The notes below the pieces were generated by a model. The model was not told the DNA's origin and searched no databases. It saw only the letters and a program-made list of their open reading frames with translations. A program made the translations under genes and the position numbers. A stretch of 64,000 nucleotides of DNA. Source: Conchocele bisecta. Its lineage: Eukaryota > Mollusca > Bivalvia > Lucinida > Thyasiridae. The stretch spans positions 6,528,323 through 6,592,322 of the forward strand of contig CM055279.1 of the NCBI GenBank assembly GCA_029237695.1, given 5' to 3'. The stretch's first letter is position 1, and the number at the start of each line of letters is the position of its first letter. Below, in pieces: positions 23,300 through 35,592 of this stretch.

Positions 23300-24560
23300 C
23301 GGTGTGACGATGTGAACACAATAATGTTGGACTGTTCATTCTAAAACTTCAGAAATTCTTTTTGCAACCGATAGTTTACACCTTGGGCTAAAGCTTAGTT
23401 ACACATGAAATCAATGTTTGAGGCTCAAACCGTTGATGCAGCTCAAGCTGCTCTAGTGTTATTTGTTTTTACTTTGCTCATTATGGGCACGAAAACCGAT
23501 AGATCCTCGGCATTTGCAACAAAACTGAATGTACCAGTTTGTATAGCACTGTATCATCATACTATAGTATACTAGTGGGCGACTTAACCAATAACGGACG
23601 AATTTTACCAAATAGCGGACGATATGACATGCGGACGATTTGACTTGTATTCATTAAGGTACATGTAACACTTTGATATACAATCACTTAAATAACTTAT
23701 TGAACTGTATGGTCACTTTTCCCGTATATCTTAACATATAATCTAGAAATAAATGGGTGGTCCGTTTTGTTAAAAAATCTGGTATGTTTCGCTTGAAATC
23801 TAGACCGTTATGCCCTGGTCCGTTATATCCATGGTCGGTTATGTTCATACTTCTTCGATAAAATATTACCGTGCAAATAGTCAGTTGAAATTACATCAAT
23901 ATGGCGTCCGTCATGAAATAATTTCTGTGTCATTTGATTTCCCGCAAATAACCAGTTCTACATGAAAGATTATTATTAATTTAAAGGTATAACATATACA
24001 GTTTACTACATTTGGAGCTACATGCAACGGGTTTGGGTATATATTTTTGCTGCTCGATTTTTTTTAATGCACCAATGTGTAGCCCTAGATACCATATCGT
24101 AGGCAACTCGTGCAGCTATCCTTGTATGAGTAATACAATTATTCCTAATCCTATTACTTTTAGGGAAAAGGGCCAAGTGACTTTGTTGTGGTATGGGCCT
24201 GGCACCAAGTCGGGTTATTCTAATTTTCAGGGCTGAATATATATAGTTATTTGATGTAAATATTCCGTTCTGATTTTAGCGGTTGATAGGCCGCTAAACA
24301 CCAATACTTAAATCAAATCTCAACACGTTCAGACGGGAATAACCAGATTGTCTTGTCTGTAAGTCAGGGTGGGTGTGTTGTAGAGACTTTTGGGCTGATG
24401 GATTGTTATGAAACATAACCAGCCGCGAGTCTGTACGCATGTCCTGTACCTTCCACAGCCACTGAAACGCCTGCAGCTACCACACTTGCACACACTGTAT
24501 GTGGCAGGTGGGACCACGCGATGGGTAATTAATTCATCCTTACTTAAATCCCGACCGGAT
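23300..24560. other. No recognised gene
   Basis: AT-rich sequence with only short ORFs. I see no clear repeat, exon or hairpin of note. Confidence 0.4.
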
Positions 24561-24563
24561 ACC

Positions 24564-25128
24564 TGGGGGAAGTTTCACTAAACTTCGTACGACTAAAATA
24601 ATCTGCATAACGCTCGAGGTTTGTCAAAAGGGGAAAATTCGTAGACAATATCCTTCATTTTGGTGACGAGTTGCACGCACATTTGTGGGTTCATCCTGAC
24701 TGATTCGTTTTTTAAACAGAAAATTGGCCAATCGGGACGAAGCATTCATGCTATTAACACACAATGTTTACAGTATCTGGGATCTATTAACGACCAAATG
24801 CAAACTCATTTTGGGGCATCATTAACACATTTTGCATTGTGATTCACGTTTGTTGTTGCCAGTCACGAACGTCCTACTCATCAGGGGGCCGTTTCACTAA
24901 ACTTCGTACGACTAAAATGTTCGTAAGTGCAAAATTATTATTGTCTGTAAATTTAACATTAACTATGTTTTCTTGTAAACAATTATTGGATTTACATTTA
25001 TTGAGCATAAGCTGCATATGCAGCATATGCTCAATAAATGTAAATCCATCAATTGAAATTTACAGACGATCCTAAATTTGCACTTACGAACATTTTAGTG
25101 GTACGAAGTTTAGTGAAACGGTCCCCTG
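24564..25128. mobile_element. Palindromic MITE, family J, with an extra solo end
   Basis: The complete element is 24884-25128: TTTCACTAAACTTCGTACGA at the left, its complement at the right, and a central ACATTTATTGAGCATA hairpin around CTGCATATGCAG. A solo left end at 24564-24600 lies about 280 bp upstream. Confidence 0.85.
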
Positions 25129-25185
25129 GTTCGGACCCCATGTACGTCGTTGGCATTATTGTATGTGAAAGTTGAATCTGGTTTT

Positions 25186-25448
25186 ATCCCGTCAACACAG
25201 TGCGTATGTGCCGTGAAACACGGAGCCGTGAAACATTTTTGATATCCAGTCAATACAATTTTTGTATTTCACAGCCATTTGTAGGTGTTGACGGGATAAA
25301 TAGAATAGTAGGTTAGTGCCGTGAATGGGAAAAAATATCTGGCGCGGCACGGAAACGGGATGTGCTTGGCAGAGCCTCGCCCATCCCGTTTCCTGAGCCT
25401 TGCCAGACATTTTTTCCCATTCACGGCACTAACCTACTATTCTCTATA
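25186..25448. mobile_element. Family I palindromic MITE (reverse orientation)
   Basis: It begins TTATCCCGTCAACACAGTGC and ends CACTAACCTACTATTCTC. The centre is AAACGGGATG...CATCCCGTTT. A further fragment of the same arm lies at 25572-25622. Confidence 0.85.
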
Positions 25449-25462
25449 TATTTTCCTTATTT

Positions 25463-25560
25463 CTGAACCAAAGTATATGTTGTGACCACTCATTTGAACC
25501 GTCTCGGCGAGACGGTTCAAATGAGTGGTCACAACATATACTTCTGATGAGAAATAAAGA
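25463..25560. repeat. Family C hairpin
   Basis: GTATATGTTGTGACCACTCA with its complement around GTCTCGGCGAGAC. It is inserted between two pieces of family I. Confidence 0.8.
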
Positions 25561-26045
25561 AATTCCTGAGCCTTGCCGGATATTTTTTCCCATTCACGGC
25601 ACTAACCTACTATTCTCTATATACCCCGTATGTGATTAATATGATTATTCGTTATCCTATTACTTTCAGAGGAAGGGACAAATTGGCTTTGGTGTGGTAT
25701 AGACTTTCATACCCAGTTATGCCCTGATTTCAGAGCTGAATTTTTTTTCTCTTTTTCGATGTAAATATTCCGGTCTGATATAGGGATCCCCCACCCTCCA
25801 ACACAGCAGGTTGAATACGGGATCGAACATGTTGGCCGGCCACCACAAACAGCAACAACAACTTGCACACAATATTAAGCTAGTGGTGTCCTTTAGGAAC
25901 GGACACATAGCATGTGACCTCGACCTACATTTTCTACTTTGATTTAGTCATTGTAACCACTTTGTGTGTTTTGTCCATAATCCACTATAATATTATTGTT
26001 TGGAATTGGCATCATTTAGCTAATCTGTCTTGCTGCGTTCCTTAT

Positions 26046-26268
26046 CGAACCTCTCTAAACCGGACACCAAGAAATCATATGTGAGCTCATTTTGAGCTCA
26101 TTTTGATGGGTGCCTTGGTAACGCATCTCAGATAATAATGCATGTTCATGATTACCAAAGGCATATGTATGTCACAGAATGCTCATATGCCTGATTTACG
26201 GTGGAACATCTCTAAACCGGACACCCTGGGTACCTCCCAGGGTGTCCGGTTTAGAGAGGTTTCACTGT
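26046..26268. repeat. Family F, long form
   Basis: CCTCTCTAAACCGGACACCA at the left, a palindromic interior (GAGCTCATTTTGATGGG, GGTAACGCATCTCAGATAAT), then the compact F hairpin at 26198-26268. Confidence 0.75.
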
Positions 26269-26387
26269 GCATTATATTGCCATTCCAATGAGGGATTGTA
26301 GCTAGTTATCTCCCGTTGAAAATTATTTATAGAAATCCGGTCCAAATTGTGTTGTTTATGGCCTTATTGCTTGTCAAAAGGGCGAAT

Positions 26388-26689
26388 GTACAATGGGGTC
26401 AGCGTGTAAGTGCACACACGAACGAACACGACAGTTTGGAACCCAACCTGTCGTGTTCGTTCGTGTGTGCACTTACATGCTGACCCCACTGTAATTCATG
26501 TATAAACAAAATTTAAATATGTTTCTGCATGTTTTCTCATTTCGCATCAAAAGTGTATGTTGTTACCACTCAGTTGAACCGTCTCGGCGAGACGGTTCAA
26601 CTGAGTGGTAACAACATACACTGTGGGTGGGTAGCGAACCAACCTGTCGTGTTCGTTCGTATGTGCACTTACACGCTGACCCCACTGTG
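26388..26689. mobile_element. Palindromic element E carrying hairpin C
   Basis: GGTCAGCGTGTAAGTGCAC and ACGAACGAACACGAC occur at both ends and once more inside, as inverted copies. Hairpin C sits at 26540-26625. It serves as an unoccupied reference for the D1 insertion. Confidence 0.8.
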
Positions 26690-27207
26690 GCATGATGTGT
26701 TATGAAAATGAGCAAGTTGTGTGATTCCGATTAGTGTTGATCCAGATCATCCTACAAATCTGCCTCATCTGATCAGGAACTGCATTATTTGCCAGATTCA
26801 TATTTTCAAACTTATTAGTGTTATTGCAATCAGTGTAGACTCACATCTGTGTAGTCTGATCTGGGTCTGCTGTGTTCGAAAATCCCATTTGTTTGTGCTA
26901 TTCAGCAAGAAATAACCGCTGAAATACAGCATAGGACCGGCTATCTATCAATAGAACTGCAAAGGGAAATAACTAGCTATGATCCCTCATTCAACCCATG
27001 CTAGCGATAACCTCGTGTCAGTACTTTCCGTACTTTGATTAAGATGGGAAATGCGTAGCTTCCCGAAGGAGACAACTCAACGCGCTTCTGGTGGGCCATC
27101 ACCATTGATTTTTCCTACATAAACTAACCACAGATTTTGCTATTCTCTCTACTTTCATTTTTCCTATAGCCGGCAGCCATTCTGCTCTGAATATCCACTA
27201 ATTAATA

Positions 27208-27440
27208 TTAACCCTATCACCCCTAAGTAACTGGAATGGATTTTGACATGTTAATTTTGCAACCAATCCAATTGTCACAAAATAATTTTCAGACTAGTCC
27301 ATTTATGAAATGGGGGTGTTTTTTGTTTTCAAAATTAAGAACATTACTTTCAAAAATTGCAGATCCTAATGAGAGGGCTCATCTGGATCTGCACTGTTTG
27401 CATAAACCGATATAGCGGGCTTTCGGGTTCAAAGGGTTAA
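27208..27440. mobile_element. TTAA-flanked MITE (CCC...GGG family, copy 1)
   Basis: It lies between TTAA sites, with ends CCCTATCACCCCTAAGTAAC and CGGGTTCAAAGGG. The interior has GGGCTCATCTGGATCTGCAC. Other copies are at 33586-33832 (inverted) and about 61765-61982. Confidence 0.75.
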
Positions 27441-27557
27441 AATACGGTTAATTAGTGTTAAGACAGATACATTAAAGTTCAGCTTCTGGAATTGAAACAT
27501 GTTCCGACTTGAAAAATTATCCCAAAGCATATGCTTGAAAATGACGTAAATGATATA

Positions 27558-27803
27558 TTAACTCTTTGCATGCTGGGAAACTTGTGGGCTATAAATAGTT
27601 CAAAATTAGCGGACACAATTTCATCATATTTTCTTGTATTTCTCCCCGTAAATATCATGAATGTGTCTTGGAATTTCATTAGAATTGAGTCCTCAGGACT
27701 CAATTCTAATGAAATTTCAAGACATATTTACAGAGAGAAATAAAACATATATACTCCTAATTCGGTTGGCGGATATTTTCGCCGCTAGCATGCAAAGAGT
27801 TAA
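27558..27803. mobile_element. TTAA-flanked palindromic MITE, family G (copy 2)
   Basis: Ends CTCTTTGCATGCTGGG and GCTAGCATGCAAAGAG lie inside TTAA sites. The central hairpin is ATTTCATTAGAATTGAGTCC with its complement. Confidence 0.8.
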
Positions 27804-27934
27804 CATGTCTGTGAAGTAGATTAGTACACCAATTGACCGGTTCCTGCAAGCAAACCGTGTCTATGACATATCATCGGAGAATACATCATCGCGGAGGGCT
27901 ACCATCCGCATTATATTTGTTACTGTACTACTTT

Positions 27935-28370
27935 CAAGGTGCATGCTCACTTGGTTACAACAACAACAACAATGACTGAACGTGATGAAAGCGCGCCCAC
28001 TCCAAAGTAAGTGTTATTTGATATTTTCCTTAATATGCAACGTACATTTGCATTTTGATGAAATATGGCGCAGCAAACGCGTCTTCATGGGCTGCATTTG
28101 GTGGCCCTGGGTGTTCGGCACATACTTAGGTCATTTTTGCGAATAATCGATTTCCGTGTCACTAAACACGGAAATCGATTATTCGCAAAAACGACACAAG
28201 TTTGGGCCAAGATACCGAGGCCACCAAATGCAGCGCAGCTTAACAAGACGCCTTTGATGCGCAAAATTTATTCAAAATCCGTTACATAATAACGGCAAAA
28301 TAAAAGAATACGTACTTTGAATCGGATGCGCTTATGTGAGATTGAATAATAGTTGTTGTTGTTTTAGTGT
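27935..28370. mobile_element. Family B MITE, right end degenerate
   Basis: The left end CAAGGTGCATGCTCAC and the central hairpin (AATAATCGATTTCCGTGTC) are clear. The right end keeps the TTGTTGTTG tract but has lost the CACCTTG terminus. Confidence 0.75.
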
Positions 28371-28559
28371 TTTGTGTTGTTGTTTATTTAGTGTGGTTAA
28401 GCCTTCTATTGACAGAATTGTTAGGTCTTGTAGATGACGGTATGAATTGCTCTGATACCAGACCGATTCATCATGCCTGCATTATCGCTATTTCCGATTG
28501 CAATGACGTATATGTATAAAGGACACGGTGCCACAAAACTCGGCTTATACAATTAACCT

Positions 28560-28937
28560 CTCTAAACCGGACACCCTGGGGGCCTAGTTGTGTACTATGC
28601 GATCACGAACAGACATTATCACCTGAGATAAATGAACATGAATTAACAAATCCGTTCCAGTTACTTACGGGTGACAGGGTTAAAGTTGGTCCGATTCAAG
28701 AACAACTGGAGCCCGTTTCACTAACCTTCGTACGACTAAGAAGTTCGTAAGTGTAACATTGAAATCCACAATGAAATTTGTTCTGGCATTTGATTGTGGA
28801 AAAAATATCGTGGATGTGCTACAATTAATGACATGAACCCGTAGGTCCAACATAGATACACGTTAATGTGAGAAGCAAATCATAGAAATATTCGTACGAA
28901 CCTTTTTATCGTACGAAGTTTAGTGAAACGGGCCCCC
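28560..28937. repeat. Family F fragment followed by a family J MITE
   Basis: CTCTCTAAACCGGACACCCT starts a truncated F (28558-28640). Family J occupies 28709-28937, with GCCCGTTTCACTAACCTTCG and a right end TTTAGTGAAACGGGCCCCC. Its interior differs from other J copies, so it is a variant. Confidence 0.7.
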
Positions 28938-29029
28938 GGTTGAAACCACTTGTCCAGTCTTGCGACCACCATACATTCCGTCTAGAGGATCGAACCCCGG
29001 ACGGGGTCGCATTGGTGAAAAGGGTATAT

Positions 29030-29235
29030 TATATGAGACAAACCATGCGATTTTGTACCTTCTGAAAACTGCGTTATTTCATGAAATACATTTACAAAAT
29101 TTAACAAATTTTCCATAAATGAAGTCGAAAGTTTCGAAAAAAATCAGATTACTTGCGGAATTATTTAATATCCAATTTTCTGTAAATACATTTCATGACA
29201 TGTCCGTAGGTACAAAATGACATGGCTTGACACTC
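29030..29235. repeat. Degenerate family A element
   Basis: CAAACCATGCGATTTTGTAC at the left and GTACAAAATGACATGGC at the right, with TTACAAAATTTAACA inside. It is much diverged from the 790-2013 copies. Confidence 0.6.
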
Positions 29236-29311
29236 ATATTCTACTAACCATTTCAACTAGACACATGTACATTGTAAACCATAAAACAACGTTTACGAAC
29301 ATTGTAGATCC

Positions 29312-29531
29312 AGGGGGCCATTTCACTAAACTTCGTAAGACTAAAATATTCGTAAGTGAAAATTTAGGATTGTCTGGAAATTTCAATTGATATATTTACA
29401 TTTATTGAGCATAGGCTGCATATGCAGCCTATGCTCAATACATGTAAATCCAATAATTGTTTTCAAGAAAACATTGTTAATGTGAAATTTACAGACTATC
29501 AGTCGTACGAAGTTTAGTGAAATGGCCCCCA
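29312..29531. mobile_element. Family J MITE
   Basis: GGGGGCCATTTCACTAAACT at the left and its complement at the right. The centre is a TATTGAGCATAGGCTGCATA hairpin. Confidence 0.85.
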
Positions 29532-29610
29532 GATGAGCCGGCTTGTAACCTCATCAGTTTGAAACAACAAATGTTTTGACTAACGGAATAGTCAATAATT
29601 AACATGAAAC

Positions 29611-30290
29611 AAATACATACATACATACATTTTATTCACTCTAAGCCACATACGTGACACACGAGGTATACAATAGATTACATAATACAACGATGGGTAC
29701 AAATACAAAATGCATACTAGTCATTATAACCATAAAGCATTTCTTATAAAAATAGCTAAAATTCTTAATTGCTTTCCAGATTTTTTCTCAAATAGCTGTG
29801 CGAATTTTAAAATATTTGGTCTTCTAAAATAAAATGGCTTGATAAACCGTTTTCGAACTTAGTAGCGGCACTCGAAAAGGAAATGAAACTCGTCACCGAG
29901 AGCACCAGCGCCACATTTGTTGCAGACCCTGCTTGCTCTCGGCACACCTGTCCATCTACCAGTTTCGACCGCCAGTCTATGATTACAAGTTCGAAATCTG
30001 GTCAATGTTTTTCTTAACCTTTCCGTGAGATTAATTAAATATGTTTCTAATCCAAACTCTGTTTTAAAGATTCTATGCGTAATTACACGTGAAGATGAAT
30101 CGATGCTGGTGAGCCATAATATAAGTTATTGTGATTCTACACAAGCAATATGGTGCCTGAATCTATATTCACCCGAGGCACAGCCTAGGGGTAATATAGT
30201 TTCAGACGGGCAATATGACACCATATTGACTTTGTATAATCACAATAACGTATTTGTCGTACAGTAGATTCTTCATTTTTCTCCAGAATT
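29611..30290 (-). pseudogene. Non-LTR retrotransposon (LINE) 3' end, ORF2 C-terminus
   Basis: On the minus strand the frame near 29990-29875 encodes GRWTGVPR, then R-x-C-x-x-C, then GDEFHFLFEC. This is the C-terminal CxxC/H/C zinc-knuckle region typical of LINE ORF2 proteins, downstream of the reverse transcriptase domain. The same frame runs on to about 29735 past one TAA codon. The element's 3' end carries an (ATGT)n-type tail (29611-29630 on the plus strand), as many LINEs do. Upstream the frame continues across an inserted palindrome (30128-30243) to about 30290. The reverse transcriptase and endonuclease are absent, so this is a 5'-truncated dead copy. The clade cannot be assigned. Confidence 0.75.
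30128..30243. repeat. Palindromic MITE inserted in the LINE
   Basis: TGTGATTCTACACAAGCAAT and ATGGTGCCTGAATCTATATT pair with AATATAGTTTCAGACGGGCA and the rest of the right arm, ending TTGTATAATCACA. It interrupts the LINE reading frame. Confidence 0.75.
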
Positions 30291-30302
30291 TAGTTGTGCA
30301 GT

Positions 30303-30680
30303 CGAACCTCCCCGAACGGCCACCTGTCTACAACAACACCCTCTCTGTAACAGCCGCTATTTTATATCCCGAATGGATGATTTCCTCTATATCTAACCCT
30401 TAGACTGCTGAGCATGAACATTGTCGTCTGATGTTGATTTTGCCTTCTTTCTCAATTAAAACATGTTTTAACAGCATTTTTTCATCATTTCCATTGGAAA
30501 TGATTCTCAAATGTTGCCAAAACATGTATTTGATGAGAATTATCGAAGAAATAAATAAACAGCTGACAACAAAATTTAATTCAGCATTAACCTCCCTACA
30601 ACAGCCACCTCTCTACAACAGCCAATTTTGCGTCATACCATGGGTGGCTGTTGTAGAAAGGTTGCACTGTATATGTGTAC
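30303..30680. repeat. Diverged palindromic repeats with CTACAACAGCCACC ends
   Basis: CTCCCTACAACAGCCACC at 30592 pairs with GGTGGCTGTTGTAGAAAGG at 30642. The part at 30400-30550 is a truncated relative of the TTAA MITE at 45390-45603 (ATTTCCATTGGAAATGATTC). Confidence 0.6.
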
Positions 30681-31257
30681 TGACGTCATCCAGACATAAA
30701 CAAGTCGAAATTCGTTAATATGTTGGAAATTTCTGGACGGATTTTCAAAATCTAACTTTTCTTTTTTAGTTATGTCATTACAAATCCCTAGGACTATGTT
30801 TCGGCTCAGCCACGTCCCGCTGCCATGTTTTATTACAGTAATGTTGATGGGCTTATATTAACTGTCTAGCTGATTTATATGCGGTATGACAACGTTATAT
30901 ATTGGTGGTGAACGGGGTAATTGACTATATGTGACTGCTGGTTACAAGGCGATTTTTACATGGTTTCATCCGAACTCCATGTGGAGTATTTTATGTATAA
31001 TGTCGTCTAGCCAGGGGTTTCTGTGGTCATTCTTATCGTTACCATGGTAACCGACTATGAAATAGAGACATTATTGTAACAGCAATGCCGTCAACGTATC
31101 CAATCGACTCTAGTGAGTCAACAAATGTGCGGCTGTGGCTGTAGAAACGCGACCAATGGTCATTAATTGCGGCAAGCGTAGAGCCTTATCAGTCTTATCA
31201 GGGTCTGCACTGTTCGCCATTCAGTCTGTGAAATATTATATGTGTACTGGTAAACAC

Positions 31258-31754
31258 TACACAGTGCGTATGTACCGTGACACACGGTGCCGTGAATCAT
31301 TTTTGATGTCCTGTCAATGCGACCTAATCACTGCGTATGAGTATGTGCGGTTGTCATACTAGTCGATTCTCTGATTTTGATGATGCGGGATGGGGTTATT
31401 TTTTTGCATTTTAAAGCTATTTGTAGGTGTTGACTGGATAAATAGAATAGTAGGTTAGTGCCGTGAATGGGAACAAATATCTGGCAAGGCTTAGGAAACG
31501 GGATGGGCGAGGCTCTGCCGAGCACATCCCGTTTCCGTGCCGCGCCAGGTATTTTTCCCATTCACGGCACTAACCTTCTATTCTATTTATCCCGTCAAAA
31601 AAATAACTCCAGCCGCATCCTCAAAATCGGAGAATCGACTAGTACGACAACTGCACATATTCATACGCAGTGATTAGGTCGTATTGACAGGATATCAAAA
31701 ATGTTTCACGGCACCGTGTTTCACGGCACATACGCACTGTGTTGACGGGATAAA
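31258..31754. mobile_element. Family I MITE, full palindromic form
   Basis: ACACAGTGCGTATGTACCG at the left is matched by CGGCACATACGCACTGTGTT at the right. The inner arms (ATAGAATAGTAGGTTAGTGC) meet at AAACGGGATGGGCG...GTTT. At ~500 bp it is the longest version and shows that shorter copies are half-deleted. Confidence 0.85.
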
Positions 31755-31799
31755 ACTTAATATACTTATTCAGCTGCAGTAACGAATTCGAATCTGACC

Positions 31800-32364
31800 G
31801 CAGAAATGGGTCCTACGGGTTCTGTGATCAGTGTGGATCCTGATCAGCCTGGACATCCGCAAATTGATCAGGATATCCACTGTTCCATTAATGGAACTCC
31901 CGTAATGCTTCCAACAAGCATTATTAATGGGTTACTTGATTTGTATGTGGATATGTATGTACGTATATGCACGAGTTCCGTAATATGCGACATTGCTTGA
32001 CTTTAGGGGCGCAATATCGTTGCGCGGTTGAACGAGTGACATATATCCAGATACGAATCAAATAACCTTTTTATTATATATGTAGTTCATTCACAATATA
32101 TATGCACTGCAAAAAATATACAAACATTAAATAAAATAAACAAAAATAGTGATGATTTATAAGGAACTATTTTGCGAGATGAAGCTTACATGTAGTTCCG
32201 GCACTGACCAATAGTATGGAAAAATATTGACGTCTTGTTGTGCAATGGGAAACGAAAGTACGTCTATACTAAAGAACATTATCAGGCTACAGGAGCGTCC
32301 TATTTAATCAGGGGCTACACTGGTCAGAAATCCCATAATCCCCATTTCTGAAGTCACTGACACA
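31800..32364. other. Diverged K-type repeat and unassigned DNA
   Basis: GTGTGGATCCTGATCAGCCT at 31831 and CAGGGGCTACACTGGTCAG at 32310 are K-family pieces. The DNA between shows nothing I recognise. Confidence 0.4.
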
Positions 32365-32612
32365 TATGAGACACGCCATGTGATCTGCGGACATCTGCGT
32401 AATTTCATTAAATAAGTTTACAAAATTTACAATATTTTCCGTAAATGGCGTTAAAAGTTGACAAGATTAACAGAGTACATGCGAAATTATATTCCGCATG
32501 TATTCTGAATTTTTTTTCAACTTTCGAATTTATTTATAAAATATATTGTAAATTTTGTAACCGTATTTAATGAAATTACGCAGATATCCGACGGTACAAA
32601 ATCGCATGATTA
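32365..32612. mobile_element. Family A palindromic MITE (single copy)
   Basis: GAGACACGCCATGTGATCT at the left and GTACAAAATCGCATG at the right, with the central pair GAGTACATGCGAAATTATAT and its complement. Confidence 0.75.
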
Positions 32613-32739
32613 GACTAGATTATTCTTCTTAATCCAGGGTGTGTATTTCGTCAATTGCCAATTGACAAGAAACAGCCCAGGGTTTAGTTTATTAATTCAA
32701 AATGTGCTTAACCGAATGCATTGCTTCGTTATCTAAGTT

Positions 32740-32976
32740 TGTGTCTGGAGAAATGTGTCTTATGGCATTTGCGAGCAGTGTAGATCCAGATCAGCCTGTG
32801 CATCCGCACAGTCTGATCAGGATCTGCACTGTTCGCAATTCCATCAATGAAACACCCGGGATACTTCTAACAAGCTATGTATATATATCGTTATCAGGCT
32901 ACATGAGTGTGCTATTGGATCAGGATCTACACTGGTCACAAACTCCATAAGCCCCATTTCTCCAATCACAGCCACG
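32740..32976. repeat. Family K palindromic repeat (copy 1)
   Basis: CTGGAGAAATGTGTCTTATG at the left and CATAAGCCCCATTTCTCCA at the right. Inside are GTGTAGATCCAGATCAGCCT and CAGTCTGATCAGGATCTGCA, inverted relative to one another. Confidence 0.75.
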
Positions 32977-33585
32977 TATTGCAACTCATCAGACTACAGC
33001 TTAAAACCCTATTTCCGACCGGCTTCGAGATTTCCAACCCTATTGCAGCTTCACGTTTCCCAGAAACGTGTTTAGAAGTAGCAATCCATTGTATGTGTTC
33101 ACTGTGTTTTTTCTTACAGCTCTTATGCAAATGAGCTAATATCTGTCACAGCATATGTTTTGCGGCTTCAACCTTTTAAAAACACGGGTAATACGCCATA
33201 ATAAATAGTTCTGACAACTTGATCGCCTTTTCAGTGTGATATTTGTTTTTGTTTGCTTTTGTTTGTGCTAAATTTATGTTATTGCAAATGTTTCCGTAGT
33301 GTAATGGGGCGACTATTAACGCCATGGTTCGGTGCACGAATACAATATTGCGGTTTAAGTCTATTTCTAATTCTTTGTTGTTGTTGTTGTTTTTACTGCT
33401 GCTGCTGTGAATTTCCGGCGCTTATTTCTCGCGAATCGCTTTGCACTCTAGGTGAATTATTAGTCTATGAGTCATCCACAAGGACATACTGCGAATAATT
33501 ACAGGACGTTCAGTCCTTTGATTTTTGTCTGTGCCATCGGCATTTGCCGACAATCGACAGCTAGCGCATGCAATGGTACTGGTAT

Positions 33586-33832
33586 TTAACCCATTGAACC
33601 CGAAAGCCCGCTATATCGGTTTATGCAAACAGTGTAGATCCAGATGAGCCGGCTCGTAACGAGCCGTCTCATAAGGATCTGCACTTTTTGAAAGTAATTT
33701 TCATATTTTTGAGAAAAACAAATACCCCCTTTTTATAAATGGCATAGTCTGAAAATCATTTTGCGATGATTGGATTGGTTGCAAAACGAACATATCGCAG
33801 CCCATTCAGTTACTTAGGGGTGAAAGGGTTAA
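33586..33832. mobile_element. TTAA-flanked MITE (copy 2, inverted)
   Basis: TTAACCCATTGAACCCGAAA to AGGGGTGAAAGGGTTAA. It contains GATGAGCCGGCTCGTAACGA, so the centre is a hairpin. Confidence 0.8.
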
Positions 33833-34305
33833 ACAATGAATGTTTGACGTTCATCAATACTACACTACAGTGGAACCGTGAAAAGTTAGTTGTGCTTTAT
33901 CATGATATGATTCATTGCCATTTACCTTCATTGAAAATGTGCGCTCATGATCGCAAAGCACCTACGCTTGTCTTGAAGTAATCATCGTCCCGCTTTACAG
34001 TGGAGCCTCTATAAATCTCAGAGCAATTCTCATAGAATATTATAAAACTGCATCGTGGCTGCCCATGGCAAGTAACCACTTGGCTCTTTACATACTTCAT
34101 TAAGTGCAGCTCCTGAGTAGACTGTGTGTTTTGATCATTGCTTACACTATTCACCACTCGGTTGGATCGTACGTCCGTGTCCGTCCGTTCATCGGTCGCC
34201 CGTCCGTCGTCCGTCCTTGTTATTTAAAATACACTGGTCTACGTTTCAGTAAGGCCTGTTTTGTCACGGCATGTCATATTTCTTTTCCCCATTGTGGCAT
34301 CGTGA
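33833..34305. other. No recognised gene; contains a TCCGTCC tract
   Basis: GTACGTCCGTGTCCGTCCG and GTCCGTCGTCCGTCC at 34168-34218 probably mark a rolling-circle-type element start. Nothing else is recognised. Confidence 0.35.
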
Positions 34306-34309
34306 TTAA

Positions 34310-34556
34310 ATGTGTCTGTGACTGGAGAAATGTGGCTTATTATAAGAATTATCACCAAAGCAGCTCCTGATAAAATATCACACTCCTGTAGTCTGATAAC
34401 GATCTATATTGCTTGTTAGAAACACGACGAGTGTTTCATTGATGGAATACCGAACTGTGCAGATCCTGATCAGACTGTGCGGATGCACAGGCTGATCTGG
34501 ATCTACACTGGTCACACAATATATAATAAGCGTCATTTCTCCAGTCACAGCCACAC
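34310..34556. repeat. Family K palindromic repeat (copy 2)
   Basis: GTGTCTGTGACTGGAGAAAT at the left and GTCATTTCTCCAGTCACAG at the right. Internal inverted blocks contain GATCCTGATCAGACTGTGCG and GCACAGGCTGATCTGGATC. Confidence 0.75.
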
Positions 34557-34859
34557 ATAAATTTTCTGCATCGCAAATACTCGTTAATCATTTATTATGT
34601 AACGCTTTTGGCAAAGGTATGGACACGCAGTATAATGAATTTAGCCGTTTCTGGCATTGCCTCCCGAAGGAATGAGGCTATGCCGATTTTCTAATAAAAC
34701 CAGTCGACGAGTTTAATAAATAGCATATATGTGGTTGTGACTGTACAAAATTGGACTTATTGGTTTTCAACAAGTGTAGATCCAGATCTGCCTGTGTCTA
34801 CGCAGGATCAGGATCAGGATCAGGGTCTGCACTGATCAGGATCTGCACCGTATAGAACG

Positions 34860-35062
34860 CAATCGTGCCCCATTTGTTTGGATAGTACAGAGACCACCGA
34901 ATGCAAATTAACAAGACGCGTTTGATGCGCCATATTTCATCAAAATTCGTTACGTAATAAAAGCAATATAAAAGAATACGTACTTCGAATCGGATGCGCT
35001 TCTTGAAGTTTCAGTAATTGTTGGTGTTGCTGTAACCACGTGATCATGCACCTTGGGTAACT
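34860..35062. repeat. Family B MITE, right half only
   Basis: ACCACCGAATGCAAATTAAC then AAGACGCGTTTGATGCGCCA, ending CCACGTGATCATGCACCTTG. Confidence 0.8.
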
Positions 35063-35102
35063 GCGACGTTGACTCAAATCAACATGGCGTTTTCTAGGTC
35101 CT

Positions 35103-35592
35103 GGGACCTGTTTCACTAAACTTCGTACGATTAAAATGTTCGTCAGTGCAAATTTAGGATCGTCTGAAAATTTAAATTCATGGATTTACATTTATTGAGC
35201 ATAGACTACATATGCAGCCTATGCTCAATAAATGTAAATCCAATAATTGTTTACAAGAAAACATTGTTAATGTGAAATTTACAGACTATCATAATTTTGC
35301 ACTTACGAACATTTTAGTCGTACGAAGTTTAGTGAAACGGGCCCCTGGGGACTGTTTCACTAAAGTTCGTACGATAAAAAAGTTCGTACACATATTGCTT
35401 TTATTAATCTGCTTCTCACATTAACGTGGTTAACTAACGCTACCATTGTCCGCCTATATGTGCATATCATCACTGGTGAACACATCAACACAAATGTTAT
35501 CAACATCGCCTGTAAGCGTAAATGTTGTTCTAAATTCTAATTTTGCGCTCACGAACTTCTTAGTCGTACGAAGTTTAGTGAAACGGGCCCCT
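35103..35592. mobile_element. Two family J MITEs abutting head to tail
   Basis: The first copy is 35103-35346, ending GTTTAGTGAAACGGGCCCCT. The second starts at once with GGGGACTGTTTCACTAAAG and ends at 35592. The interiors differ: the first has the AGCATAGACTACATATGCAG hairpin, the second matches the 28709-28937 variant. Confidence 0.85.
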
